Shown here: piece after piece, positions 44,650 through 53,769 of the stretch
How the letters are laid out: every line of letters starts with the position of its first letter
Numbering within the stretch: the first letter of the stretch is position 1
Assembly: GCA_022823725.1 (NCBI GenBank)
Contig: JAJEHL010000044.1
Coordinates: 62,001 to 126,000, forward strand
Reading direction: 5' to 3'
Source: Candidatus Latescibacterota bacterium
GTDB lineage: Bacteria; Latescibacterota; UBA2968
DNA length: 64,000 bases
Made by a program: the position numbers and the translations under genes
The notes under the pieces: model-generated
What the model saw: only the letters and a program-made list of their open reading frames with translations
Told to the model about the DNA's origin: nothing
The model's database searches: none

Positions 44650-44678
44650 AAGATACTTTTTGAGGGATAGGATGTCAA
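44650..44678 (-). promoter_or_regulatory. promoter of small RNA copy B
   Basis: On the minus strand TTGACA (44678-44673), a 17-base spacer and TATCTT (44655-44650). It matches the layout of the copy A promoter. Confidence 0.65.
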
Positions 44679-44705
44679 CTATCGTGTAACCGGATATAAA
44701 ATTTT

Positions 44706-44984
44706 ATGACAAAAAACACAATAACAACATCCGAGATTGAGAATCAGATTCAAGGTCTGGTCCTGAAGGCTTTAGACTGTGAAGGCACATCTGATGATAT
44801 AGATTGGGGCACTCTTCCTTTGAATTCTATACTCGATTCTATTTCTACCCTAGCCCTCGTGACGGGCTTAGAGGATACATTTGACGTGATCGTAGAGGAT
44901 GAAGAACTCACAGAAGACATGCTCACTTCGACACGTTCGGTAGCGCAGTATATATATGAGAAATTAGCCACTGATACGCATTGA
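44706..44984 (+). CDS. acyl-carrier-like protein
   Basis: A 92-residue acidic helical protein of the ACP/PCP type. The phosphopantetheine serine is S45 in ILDSISTLALV, followed by GLEDTFDVIVEDEELTEDM as in carrier proteins. No ketosynthase or adenylation gene is nearby, so it may carry an acyl or aminoacyl group for a modification step. It is read with the protease gene 11 bases downstream. The ribosome binding site is weak (GGA 11 bases before the ATG). Confidence 0.82.
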   Translation: MTKNTITTSEIENQIQGLVLKALDCEGTSDDIDWGTLPLNSILDSISTLALVTGLEDTFDVIVEDEELTEDMLTSTRSVAQYIYEKLATDTH

Positions 44985-44995
44985 AAGGTTTTTTG

Positions 44996-46894
44996 ATGGC
45001 ACATTTTCTTTCAGATTTGACAGGTGCAGGGACTCGGATCGGCGTTATTGATAGCGGTTTTAACGCCAGCCACAAAAATGTGCATGTGTTGAATGGTACC
45101 AGTTTCTGCAATGACGATCAAGATTCAAATTACAAGGATATGATAGGCCACGGCACAGCATGTATTGGCGTCATCCACTCGAAAGCTCCAAATGCTGAAT
45201 TTTTGCCTATCAAAATCTTCGAGTCAGAACTGATCGCGACAATGGACATTTTGTGCAAGGCGATTTACTGGTGTGTTAAACATCACTGTCACATTATCAA
45301 TTTGAGTTTGGGCACTATAGATGAGAGCGATAGTGATGTTTTGAAGGAAGCCTGTGATTTTGCACACAAACACCATACGTTCATTGTTGCTGCGACATCA
45401 AATGATGGACAACCGAGTATTCCCGCGTCTTTTCCCAATGTCTTTGGCGTAGCAGGAGGAAAAGTGAGTGGAAAATTTGATTACTTTTTTGACCCGCACG
45501 AAAAAATACAGTTTGTCGCACGAGGTGATCGTCAACGCCTCGATTGGCTGGCAGGCAAACAGATATTTATGGGCGGATCGAGTTTTGCGGCTCCGCATAT
45601 TTCTGGCTTGATTGCTCTGATCATAGAGAAATATGATGGCATAACTTACAACGATCTGACAGAAATTTTGCAGAGACATTCCTTAAATCAATGTCCCGAG
45701 CTGGTAGATAGCAGTACTTATGCGATGAGCGGGATGCCCAGGTCTCGCTCAGGCGTTTCTATCCGCGATATAGATAAGGAAAATACGCCAGGCTGGATAG
45801 AAGAAGCTGTTATTTTCCCCTATAACAAAGAAATGCATGGGTTGGTGCGATTTCGGGAGTTATTGCCGTTTAGAATTACCAGAGTAGTTGACGTTGTTGG
45901 AAAAAGAACCATAGGCAAAGATTGTGGGGAGGTTATTGGTGGAGCCAAATCTAATCTCATCATACAACAAAATTTGAAAAATTGCCTGCAATACGGCGAT
46001 ACGCTCATTTTGGGTTATTTGGACGAAATTAGCCGGATTAAGAAACGCGATATGTTACGAGAATCTCTAAAACTGGCATTGAAGCATAACAAGAATGTTT
46101 ACAGTCTGAGCCCCATTACAAATAATCAATATGAAAGCATAAGCAAAGCATTTAGAGAAAAACATCTGCATTGTGCAGCACCGACCATTGATTTTGCAAC
46201 TTATGAGGCTTTGACCAAAATTTATGATTGGAGAAGCAGAAGCCAGAAACCTGTCGTGGGTGTGTTTGGGACAGGACCGCAGCAAGGCAAGTTCACTGCT
46301 CAACTGGCACTGAGAAAACAATTACAGAAAATTGGCTATAAAGTTGGTCAACTGGGTACGGAACATCAATCTGCGTTATTTGATTTCGATTTTACATTTC
46401 CAAATGGATATGATGGGCGTCAGAGCATCCAAATTCCCATGGATTTGCACATTCCACTTCTAAATTCCGCTATGGTCGGCATTGAACACTCAGACCCGGA
46501 TATCATCATTGTTGGTGGCCAGTCCGGTATCATACCTCATAGCTTTTACGAAAAATCTCAGAGTTATACGTTGCCCTCATTGATCTTGCTCTTTGGAACC
46601 GTTCCCGATGCCTATATCCTGATCGTTAATTCTATCGACGAGCCTAAATTTATACAGGAAAATATCCGCGTGTTAGAGAGCTTGGGAAAAGGAAAAGTTA
46701 TTCTGCTCGTTTTTAGCGACAAGAAAAAAATTGTTAATGACACTGTTCATACAGTCGTCAGCCAGCCGCTCTCTAAAGCGGAAATTTGCCAAATCACATC
46801 GCGCATAGAATCAACGCAGGGCCTTCCAGCCACTGAGATAATCAGCGCAGAAGGACGCAAAAAGATGGCCGATGTAGTTGTTGATTTTTTTTGA
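44996..46894 (+). CDS. cytoplasmic subtilase fused to a DUF1611-like P-loop domain
   Basis: A 632-residue fusion. Residues ~10-240 are an S8 subtilisin domain with catalytic D19 (GVIDSGFN), H52 (GHGTACIG) and S196 (GGSSFAAPH), and N136 for the oxyanion hole. The domain starts almost at residue 1, with no signal peptide or propeptide, as in proteases that mature peptides inside the cell. Residues ~330-632 resemble DUF1611: GTGPQQGKFT (near 422) has the G-T-x4-G-K-x-T pattern. GAAAGG lies seven bases before the ATG. A peptide-processing role is inferred from context. Confidence 0.82.
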   Translation: MAHFLSDLTGAGTRIGVIDSGFNASHKNVHVLNGTSFCNDDQDSNYKDMIGHGTACIGVIHSKAPNAEFLPIKIFESELIATMDILCKAIYWCVKHHCHIINLSLGTIDESDSDVLKEACDFAHKHHTFIVAATSNDGQPSIPASFPNVFGVAGGKVSGKFDYFFDPHEKIQFVARGDRQRLDWLAGKQIFMGGSSFAAPHISGLIALIIEKYDGITYNDLTEILQRHSLNQCPELVDSSTYAMSGMPRSRSGVSIRDIDKENTPGWIEEAVIFPYNKEMHGLVRFRELLPFRITRVVDVVGKRTIGKDCGEVIGGAKSNLIIQQNLKNCLQYGDTLILGYLDEISRIKKRDMLRESLKLALKHNKNVYSLSPITNNQYESISKAFREKHLHCAAPTIDFATYEALTKIYDWRSRSQKPVVGVFGTGPQQGKFTAQLALRKQLQKIGYKVGQLGTEHQSALFDFDFTFPNGYDGRQSIQIPMDLHIPLLNSAMVGIEHSDPDIIIVGGQSGIIPHSFYEKSQSYTLPSLILLFGTVPDAYILIVNSIDEPKFIQENIRVLESLGKGKVILLVFSDKKKIVNDTVHTVVSQPLSKAEICQITSRIESTQGLPATEIISAEGRKKMADVVVDFF

Positions 46895-46902
46895 AACCGT
46901 AG

Positions 46903-46923
46903 GGGCAACCCTCGTGGTTGCCC
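46903..46923. repeat. REP-like hairpin
   Basis: GGGCAACC (46903-46910), CTCGT, GGTTGCCC (46916-46923), directly after the protease stop. This GTAGGGGCAACCC type of palindrome is a common extragenic repeat; without a T-run it is not a typical terminator. Confidence 0.55.
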
Positions 46924-46977
46924 GCATTTGAGACAGGTGGATCTGTGGTTGCCTGTGGTGATGTGGAGAGGAAGATA

Positions 46978-47700
46978 ATGCAAGAAATTCGGAAAATGTC
47001 ACTGATTTTGAATATCCTGCTATTTGTTTTGCTTTTGGTTGCGTTATTTGGAATATGGAAGTTGAGAAATACGAACGCTCGTCGTTGGGAGGAAATCAGA
47101 GACCTCCGAAAAGAGAATGCAGATTACAAGGAGCATATAAACGCTTCTACCTATGCCTCCAATTATCAAGGGCAAGAATTTCCGAAGTTGCAATTGAAGA
47201 ATACAAATGGCGACTGGATCTCAACAGACTTTTCTAAAACAGGAAAAGGATTGGTTCTTGTCTTCAAACCGCAAGACTGTCAGCCCTGTTTAATCACCCA
47301 GATAAAGTTATTGGAGCATGTGTACCAAAATCAGGATCCCGAAAAACGCTTTCCAATTTATGCTTTTGCCAATGCTTCTGCGGGCGTGTTGAAAAGATAC
47401 AAAAGGAGTTTTAACCTGCATTACGAGTTGCTTCCGGATACTGAGAACATGCTATTCCGAAATGAGTTACTCACCCATCGCACTCCAGCTATTTTTGTTG
47501 TAAACAAGAAAAATATCATAACGCATTGTCACTTGCCCTCAAAAGACCGTCCTCAAAATACAGTCCTCTTTTTTGGGGTGATTCAAAAACATTTGCCTTT
47601 GCAAAAACCACTTCTAAACGATCATCTCAAAGGATTGACCTATTCTCGAATCATTGCTAAAAATTTTGATATATCTCCTTTATCTACTTTTATTTATTGA
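46978..47700 (+). CDS. membrane-anchored thioredoxin-like (TlpA-type) protein
   Basis: A 240-residue protein with an N-terminal membrane helix (LILNILLFVLLLVALFGIW), a short coiled coil and a thioredoxin-like domain facing the periplasm. The active site CQPC is at C101-C104 (LVFKPQDCQPC), and a cis-Pro-like HRTPAIFVVN follows. It probably controls disulfides of an exported substrate, and the nearby Cys-containing peptide is a natural candidate. I chose the ATG at 46978 because of GAGAGGAAG before it. Confidence 0.82.
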   Translation: MQEIRKMSLILNILLFVLLLVALFGIWKLRNTNARRWEEIRDLRKENADYKEHINASTYASNYQGQEFPKLQLKNTNGDWISTDFSKTGKGLVLVFKPQDCQPCLITQIKLLEHVYQNQDPEKRFPIYAFANASAGVLKRYKRSFNLHYELLPDTENMLFRNELLTHRTPAIFVVNKKNIITHCHLPSKDRPQNTVLFFGVIQKHLPLQKPLLNDHLKGLTYSRIIAKNFDISPLSTFIY

Positions 47701-47744
47701 TATTTATGAACAATATTTGACATGGCAAAATTTTGATATAAATA

Positions 47745-47881
47745 GTCGTCGACAGACTCTGTCGAGTTAAGTGTCAGCGGCAAAATACAATACTCGTCCA
47801 CCGCATAAAGGCATTGCGGTTTAGGCCTCTGCATGAGGTAAGCAGGAAGCGGTTTAAAGCTCAAACATTTGGGAATGTGAG
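47745..47881 (-). ncRNA. decayed, expanded relative of the small RNA (copy C)
   Basis: Hairpin 2 is well kept (CTCA 47860-47863, CATT, TGGG, AATG, TGAG 47878-47881 in plus-strand reading). The terminator stem is weakened (GACA/TGTC core only), the A/T run is lost and ~75 bases with two extra hairpins are inserted (ACCGCA/TGCGGT at 47800-47820, CCTC/GAGG at 47826-47838). No minus-strand promoter is seen. It now lies just upstream of the Cys-peptide gene, and a plus-strand TTGACA at 47717 may make it part of that 5' leader. Confidence 0.5.
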
Positions 47882-47975
47882 CCTGAGAGAATGGTTTTAC
47901 TTGAGCCCATCAAGTAAGGTGTCCTTATGCACCTGCATATTTCAGTTTGACTCAAAAAGGAAAGGAGGTGATATT

Positions 47976-48188
47976 ATGAAATTTTTGTCAAAGCCAGTAA
48001 AGGTTAGTACTATGTCCCCGTGTATCTATGGATATGAAGACGAGTCTGATTGTGAACCAGGGTCTGCCTGGGAAAGCAAAACTTATCGCAATCGCAATGT
48101 GACTATCTCAAGGCATAGGTGCGTAGCAACTGACTGCCAGCCGACCAGATGTAGAGTGGGTGCTACATTTATAACAGTTAGCTGGTAG
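47976..48188 (+). CDS. 70-residue Cys-containing peptide, candidate precursor
   Basis: A small protein with a near-perfect AAAGGAGGTGAT ribosome binding site six bases before the ATG, implying strong translation. It has five cysteines (C16, C26, C49, C54, C59), a basic N-terminus (MKFLSKPVKVSTM), an acidic centre (YEDESDCEPGS) and a hydrophobic C-terminal end (GATFITVSW). There is no typical signal peptide. Neighbours are a thioredoxin, ABC exporter, rhodanese and cytoplasmic protease. I do not recognise a family; a modified or disulfide-bonded secreted peptide is inferred. Confidence 0.75.
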   Translation: MKFLSKPVKVSTMSPCIYGYEDESDCEPGSAWESKTYRNRNVTISRHRCVATDCQPTRCRVGATFITVSW

Positions 48189-48233
48189 TTATCTGAAATT
48201 AGTGTACAATTAACTTTATGGGCTCAAAATTGG

Positions 48234-48269
48234 CTCGGTGTTCTCGGTGAACCGCTAGGGAACACCGAG
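48234..48269 (+). promoter_or_regulatory. stem-loop between peptide and propeller genes
   Basis: CTCGGTGTTC (48234-48243) pairs perfectly with GAACACCGAG (48260-48269) around a 16-base loop that itself repeats TCGGTGAAC. No T-run follows. It could act as a processing or attenuation element that lets the peptide message be more abundant than the distal genes. Confidence 0.55.
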
Positions 48270-48296
48270 TCAACGACAATAGAAGGATTATCACTG

Positions 48297-49394
48297 ATGA
48301 TTGAAAAAAAGTTATTGATTCCAGTAAAATGGCTGGCACTACTCTTTCTCATCTTTGGGGGTTGTGAAAAGAGTTCGGTTGAAAACCAGAAAGATGTAAC
48401 CGTCCTCAAGGCGCAAACACAAGGGGGCCAACTCTCATTGCTTGATGCCATTATCCTTGAACTTCCAGAGGTGGGACCAGCACTCGGGATGATAGGCTCT
48501 GTTACAATTGTAGAGGACTATATCATTATTTTGGATGATCTGAGAGAAAGTGTTGAAGTTTTTGACATAGAAGGCAACTATAAGTGGTCTATTGGCAGTC
48601 GCGGGGATGGAGAAGGGCAGTACAAAATACCGATCTACTCAACGATTATTCCCAATACAGGCCAAATTTTGATCTATGATGGAGGCCCCGGGCGAATTCT
48701 TCGCTTCTCAATCAAAGGTGAATTTTTGGGGCAGGTAAAACTGCCTGAAAGGCGCTTTATTAATCGCATGCTGGTTTCTGAAGAGCATAATTTCATTCAT
48801 ACTTATGTTGACAAAAATAAAAATGGTATGCTTTGCGTTACCTCTCTCGACACGGGTGAAGATCTCGCTAAATTTAAAGTCTGCGATAAACAATACAGGA
48901 ATCTATTTTTTAATTTACAGGCTTCTCAAGGGTTTGCCTACGACGAGGTGCGAAAAATCATATACTTTGCTCTGCCCTGGGAAGAGAAAATTACGCGAAT
49001 TGATTGGGCAACACAGGATTTTCTTACGCCTATAGTCACAAATCATCCCAAATTTGTCAGTCTCAAATTAGATGAAATAGGTAATAATAAAGATATAAGA
49101 GAATTATCACAATTAAAGTTTAGCAGATTGGACGGCATGCATATCTTCTCCTCGGGAGATATGTTACTCAGGTATATGTTCGAGGATTCATCAACGAGTA
49201 CCGAGCTTATACTTTTATCAGGCTTGGATGTGCAGCCATCAGTACAAAAAATAAAAAATGAATTGGGATACAATATCTTTACTTGTTATGGAACGCATAT
49301 TTATGAGTACTCACCCCCTAAGGATGACGAAGATACGAATGGAAGTATCCGTGTATATCGTCTAACAGAATCCCAAGGATCTCCTACCAGATAG
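48297..49394 (+). CDS. beta-propeller lipoprotein
   Basis: A 365-residue lipoprotein (lipobox LIFGGC near residue 22) with repeated blade-like segments, for example VEVFDIEGNYKWSIGSRGDG and ILIYDGGPGRILRFSIKGEF, as in 6-bladed NHL-like propellers. Such propellers are often encoded beside small secreted peptides in Bacteroidetes. Here it directly follows the Cys peptide, suggesting binding or recognition of that peptide outside the cell, which is inference. AGAAGGA precedes the ATG. Confidence 0.78.
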   Translation: MIEKKLLIPVKWLALLFLIFGGCEKSSVENQKDVTVLKAQTQGGQLSLLDAIILELPEVGPALGMIGSVTIVEDYIIILDDLRESVEVFDIEGNYKWSIGSRGDGEGQYKIPIYSTIIPNTGQILIYDGGPGRILRFSIKGEFLGQVKLPERRFINRMLVSEEHNFIHTYVDKNKNGMLCVTSLDTGEDLAKFKVCDKQYRNLFFNLQASQGFAYDEVRKIIYFALPWEEKITRIDWATQDFLTPIVTNHPKFVSLKLDEIGNNKDIRELSQLKFSRLDGMHIFSSGDMLLRYMFEDSSTSTELILLSGLDVQPSVQKIKNELGYNIFTCYGTHIYEYSPPKDDEDTNGSIRVYRLTESQGSPTR

Positions 49395-49444
49395 TGAAGA
49401 AATTCAGCCGTGGTTAATCGTCCCTTGATAGCTGAGGATGACCG

Positions 49445-51922
49445 ATGATTTCAAATTATTTTCGAACGTGGTTCCGCAATGTCCTCAAATATAAAACTTA
49501 TGCAGCCATTAACCTGCTAGGTTTGGGGATAGGAATTGCCTGCTGTTATCTTTGTGTACTTTACCTTCTGTACGATTGGAGCTTTGATAGGTTCCATCAA
49601 GACCATCATCGTATATATCGCGTTAATGGAAAGGTAATGTATGACAAAAGTATAATAGGGCCATCGGCGGGCACATGGACTGAGACAGCGTCTTTTCCCG
49701 TTGCACTGTCATCAATGATGGTGGTCGAGATTCCAGAAATTGAGCGAACCACCCGTGTAACGAGTAGCATGCCGACTACGACTTGGGATGTGGGCACTCA
49801 CAAAAATTTTCTGCGCCCTGTCGAAACGGTCTGGTTTGTAGATAGAAGTTTTGAAGAGGTGTTCTCCTTCCCGCTCATTCGCGGTACGTTCTTCTCAAGT
49901 CCAGAGCAAGCCGTGATCACACGTAGATTTGCTCGGACGCTATCCAATGATGTTGACAGTTTGGTGGGACAAGTGCTATGGCTAAGACTTTCTCATACCC
50001 TTGGTTTTTTTAGAGATCAGAAACCAATAATAGCCTCCGTTGAAATAGGGGGTATTGTGGAAACCCCACCTCACAATTCGAGCCTGGATTTTGAAATTCT
50101 TCTGCCATTGAGTATGTCCCCCACCTTTCTCGATAAGAAAGAAGGCAAGTGGAATTGGCACTTTATGTCCAATCACTACATCCATTTGGCTGAAGAGGCG
50201 AATATAGAGGACATTGAGAAGAAGCTCACGCAGATCATCCAAAAGCAGTCCTCCTTCAACTCGGTATGGGATTTAGATACTTTTACAGGCAGGCTTCAAT
50301 CTATCACAGAGTTGAGGCGACAGGTTGTGTATGACGCATTCCAGCGACGGACAACAAATTCCTCGTATGGATACATTCTCGTGGGTATCAGTGTCCTTGT
50401 TCTATCTGTTGCGTGTTTGAATTATGTGCTCCTCTATGTAGGTCGGTTCAACTCGCGTACCAAAGAACTGGGTATAAGGCAAGTTTTTGGCGCGAATCTC
50501 CGTCACCTCAGGTACCAACTATTAGTCGAATGCTTTGGATACAGCATTTTGGCTTGTATTATTGGCTTAATGATTGCCGAATTAGCATCAAGTTCTCTTG
50601 AAAGTGTTCTACGAACGCCTTTTATATTTTTGGTAGAACCTACCCAAACCGTGATCATTCTTCTGATACTGGCTTGTCTGATCGGGATCGGAACAGCCTT
50701 GTATCCGACGATCTTTATATCGTCTGTGTCTGCCCTCAGCGTTTTGAGCAAGACCTCAAAAGCTGTCAGGGCTGGTCCTTTTTTGAAAGTGTTGATGGCT
50801 ATTCAGTCTGGTGTGACATTGGTGTTTGTATTTTGCGCCGTCATTATTTTTCAACAGACTTTTTTTGTTATCACGGCAGATCCAGGTTTTGAACCCGCGA
50901 ACCTGGTCAGAGTCAATACCGGTGGATTGACAAAAAATGAGATCAATCGTCTGCAGGCGTCCTTATCTGCATCTCCTCTCGTGACATCCTGTGTGCGGAC
51001 GAATCTGCCCCTCGGATGGTCAAACTCAATCTTGGTAAAAGACAGCAGTGACAAATTCATTGATGAAGTAAACTATTATCAGGTGGATGGTCCCTTTCTC
51101 GAGACCGTCGGGTTGCAACTCGTGCAAGGAAGCCCACTGCATCCCAACTCCATCCCGGGCGATGTGCTTGTGAATGAAGCCTTCCAAAAGCATCTTACAT
51201 CGCCACAGCCTCTTGGACAGGTGATCACGCAGGCGGATACAAAGTACAGAAGCCCCGTATTTGGCCGCGATGTCAGTGGTCGCATTGTAGGTGTGATCAA
51301 GAATTTTCGCTTCCAAAGTTTACATCATACGGTCCCACCGACGATCATCACGACTGTCCCAAATGAGGCAACAACTGAGAGACAAGACATCGAAATATTA
51401 ATTCGGATTCAAGATGGCCGTGCCGAAGCGTTTGGTGTGTATCTCAAGAGCCTGTGGAAAGACCTCAAAACGGAGCAGCAACTAATGTTTTCTTATGTAG
51501 AAGATGACAGGCGACACTTTTACACCAAAGAAATCAGTTGGAGCAAAATCGTTTCTGGCGCGACTTTGTGTGCTGTCCTCATCGCCTCAATGGGTGTGTT
51601 GGGCATGATCTCCTTGGCTGTGACACGCAAGCGAAAGGAAATCGCCATCCGAAGGGTCATGGGTGCTGTACCGTCCAAAATAGCCAGTGGTATTGTGTTG
51701 AACTACGCAGTGCCCGGATTTATAGCTGCCATCATCGCGTTGCCGCTCTCGTATTTCTTTATGGATGAGTGGCTCTCGATATTTGCCTACCGCTTTCAAT
51801 TTGGTGTTGGCACGATTTTGGTGGCGATCTTACTGGGCATTCTGCTTCCGCTCATAGGCGGCTTTTTACACGCGCTGAAGGTCGCCTATGACAGTCCAAT
51901 TGAAGCCCTGCGGGAGGATTGA
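49445..51922 (+). CDS. FtsX/MacB-type ABC permease
   Basis: An 825-residue permease with the MacB-like architecture repeated twice: an N-terminal helix (TYAAINLLGLGIGIACCYLC), a periplasmic domain, a three-helix FtsX block (residues ~305-440), then a second helix, periplasmic domain and FtsX block (SLAVTRKRKEIAIRRVMGA near 720). No LolD-type ATPase is adjacent. It may act on the same secreted products as its neighbours. The ATG at 49445 follows weak GAGGATGACCG. Confidence 0.85.
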   Translation: MISNYFRTWFRNVLKYKTYAAINLLGLGIGIACCYLCVLYLLYDWSFDRFHQDHHRIYRVNGKVMYDKSIIGPSAGTWTETASFPVALSSMMVVEIPEIERTTRVTSSMPTTTWDVGTHKNFLRPVETVWFVDRSFEEVFSFPLIRGTFFSSPEQAVITRRFARTLSNDVDSLVGQVLWLRLSHTLGFFRDQKPIIASVEIGGIVETPPHNSSLDFEILLPLSMSPTFLDKKEGKWNWHFMSNHYIHLAEEANIEDIEKKLTQIIQKQSSFNSVWDLDTFTGRLQSITELRRQVVYDAFQRRTTNSSYGYILVGISVLVLSVACLNYVLLYVGRFNSRTKELGIRQVFGANLRHLRYQLLVECFGYSILACIIGLMIAELASSSLESVLRTPFIFLVEPTQTVIILLILACLIGIGTALYPTIFISSVSALSVLSKTSKAVRAGPFLKVLMAIQSGVTLVFVFCAVIIFQQTFFVITADPGFEPANLVRVNTGGLTKNEINRLQASLSASPLVTSCVRTNLPLGWSNSILVKDSSDKFIDEVNYYQVDGPFLETVGLQLVQGSPLHPNSIPGDVLVNEAFQKHLTSPQPLGQVITQADTKYRSPVFGRDVSGRIVGVIKNFRFQSLHHTVPPTIITTVPNEATTERQDIEILIRIQDGRAEAFGVYLKSLWKDLKTEQQLMFSYVEDDRRHFYTKEISWSKIVSGATLCAVLIASMGVLGMISLAVTRKRKEIAIRRVMGAVPSKIASGIVLNYAVPGFIAAIIALPLSYFFMDEWLSIFAYRFQFGVGTILVAILLGILLPLIGGFLHALKVAYDSPIEALRED

Positions 51923-51972
51923 TACAGGCACATTTGCCTATTTTGGTATGTCGTGGCTATATTTCCTCGTTT

Positions 51973-53757
51973 ATGTCACAAATAAATATGAAGAACAAAC
52001 AACAGATCATATCAGCCATTTTCAATCTCTCTAATCAGAGACACATCTTTTATTATTTTTTGAAATTCCTAAAACCCTATTGGATACAAGAAAGTATTGT
52101 TTTCATCCTCATGGTCCTGGAGACCGTTAGCTCGCTGGCCTTTCCCTATATCCTGAAGATTATCATTGATGACGTGTTTCCAAACAAAGATTATGAACTA
52201 TTGATATTTATTTTATTTGTCCTCCTGGGCATTACAGTAGGCAATATCATCATTGGTTTTTGTTCAGACTATTTGTTTGCTTGGATAAACAATCGCATCA
52301 TGCTGGATATAAGGAGCCATCTTTTCAACCACTTGATCCAGTTACCATTGGGCTTTTATGATCGCAATAAATCTGGAGATATCGTTTATCGAATGTCCAA
52401 CGAAGTAGATAGGATACAGTCGTTTATCACTTCGAGTGCTTTGAATCTTGTACATAGCTTGTTGATACTTATAGGACTTACTGTAGCTCTCTGCTGGTTG
52501 AATTGGCAGTTATTTTTATTGTCTATTATTGTCATGCCCTTTCTGGTCCTCAATATTCTCTACTTCCAGCCAAAAATAAAAGATATTACAGAGCATGGCC
52601 AAAAGAAAGGCTCTGAAGTGATGAGCTATTTGATTGAGCGTTTTGAATCTATCCAATTGATTCAGGTCTATAATGCCTATAATTATGAAAATAATAGACT
52701 ACGGTCACAGCTAAATGATCTCATGGATATCAGTATGCAAAATGTAACCTATTCTGGAATAATGAGATCAATTTCGAGATTTTTAACTTCACTGACACCT
52801 GCGATCATTTTGGGATGGGGAGGGCATAAGGTGATGTTGGGCGTCATGAGTCTGGGGGCGTTGGTTGCTTTTTTGCAATACCTGTCGCGTCTTTTTGAAC
52901 CATTCAGAAATCTCAACCGTCTTTATGTAGAACTTATCCGTGTATCTGTTTCAATGAAGCGAGTATTCGAATTTCTCGAGATTGATGTTCAGAAAAACAT
53001 AGATGGGTCTGCTACCAGTCCTTTTTCTTTTAAAAAGGAGATTGCGTTCACCAACCTCAATTTTGGATATAACGGGCAATCCGTTTTGCAGGACCTCAAC
53101 TTAAGACTTGAGAAAGGGAAAAAATATGCTCTGGTAGGCTCAAGCGGTTGTGGCAAGAGTTCATTGATAAATTTGCTGTGTCGCTTTTATGAATTGAATA
53201 CAGGTGAAATTACTATTGATCACACACCGCTTCCCAATATCAAGCTGTATGAACTCAGAGAGCATATTGGTCTCGTAACGCAGGAGAATCAAGTTTTTCA
53301 TGATACAATCTGGGATAATATCCGATACAGCAAGCCCGAAAGTACGCCTGAAGAGATCAATAGTGCGATCAGAATAGCTGGTTTGGATGGATTTATTGAG
53401 AAGTCTGAAGAGGGTGCGCTTACGCTTATCGGTGATCGTGGTAACACACTTTCGGCTGGTCAAAGGCAGCGGATTGCGATTGCGCGTGCAATTTTGAAAG
53501 ACTCGGATATTTTGATCCTGGATGAAGCGACGTCGGCACTGGATTCCGAAAGCGAAGGTAAAATTATAGCAAATCTACAGGATCTATATGAAGATAAGAC
53601 AATGATTGTGATTAGCCACAGACTCAGCACCATCCAGCAGGTAGATGAAATTATTTGTTTAGATGGGGGCAGAGTTGTGGAGCAAGGAACCCATGAAGAG
53701 TTGATTGAGGAGAAGGGACATTATTGGCGTCTTTTTCGCAAACAACTTATCGCATAA
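51973..53757 (+). CDS. ABC exporter (fused permease-ATPase)
   Basis: About 594 residues: a six-helix type-1 exporter domain, then an ATPase with Walker A GSSGCGKSS, Q-loop TQENQVF, signature LSAGQRQRIAIARAI and Walker B ILILDEATSALD. There is no C39 peptidase domain, so any leader removal must be done by another protein, such as the subtilase. The start is uncertain (51973 or 51988; an extension to 51919 also stays open). It is the likely exporter for the peptide in this cluster. Confidence 0.88.
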   Translation: MSQINMKNKQQIISAIFNLSNQRHIFYYFLKFLKPYWIQESIVFILMVLETVSSLAFPYILKIIIDDVFPNKDYELLIFILFVLLGITVGNIIIGFCSDYLFAWINNRIMLDIRSHLFNHLIQLPLGFYDRNKSGDIVYRMSNEVDRIQSFITSSALNLVHSLLILIGLTVALCWLNWQLFLLSIIVMPFLVLNILYFQPKIKDITEHGQKKGSEVMSYLIERFESIQLIQVYNAYNYENNRLRSQLNDLMDISMQNVTYSGIMRSISRFLTSLTPAIILGWGGHKVMLGVMSLGALVAFLQYLSRLFEPFRNLNRLYVELIRVSVSMKRVFEFLEIDVQKNIDGSATSPFSFKKEIAFTNLNFGYNGQSVLQDLNLRLEKGKKYALVGSSGCGKSSLINLLCRFYELNTGEITIDHTPLPNIKLYELREHIGLVTQENQVFHDTIWDNIRYSKPESTPEEINSAIRIAGLDGFIEKSEEGALTLIGDRGNTLSAGQRQRIAIARAILKDSDILILDEATSALDSESEGKIIANLQDLYEDKTMIVISHRLSTIQQVDEIICLDGGRVVEQGTHEELIEEKGHYWRLFRKQLIA

Positions 53758-53769
53758 GGAACGCAACTG

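Noticed and set aside
51973-53757. C39 peptidase-containing (PCAT) peptide transporter
   Set aside because: The exporter begins almost directly with its first membrane helices; no Cys-protease domain with a CxxA/QC motif precedes them.
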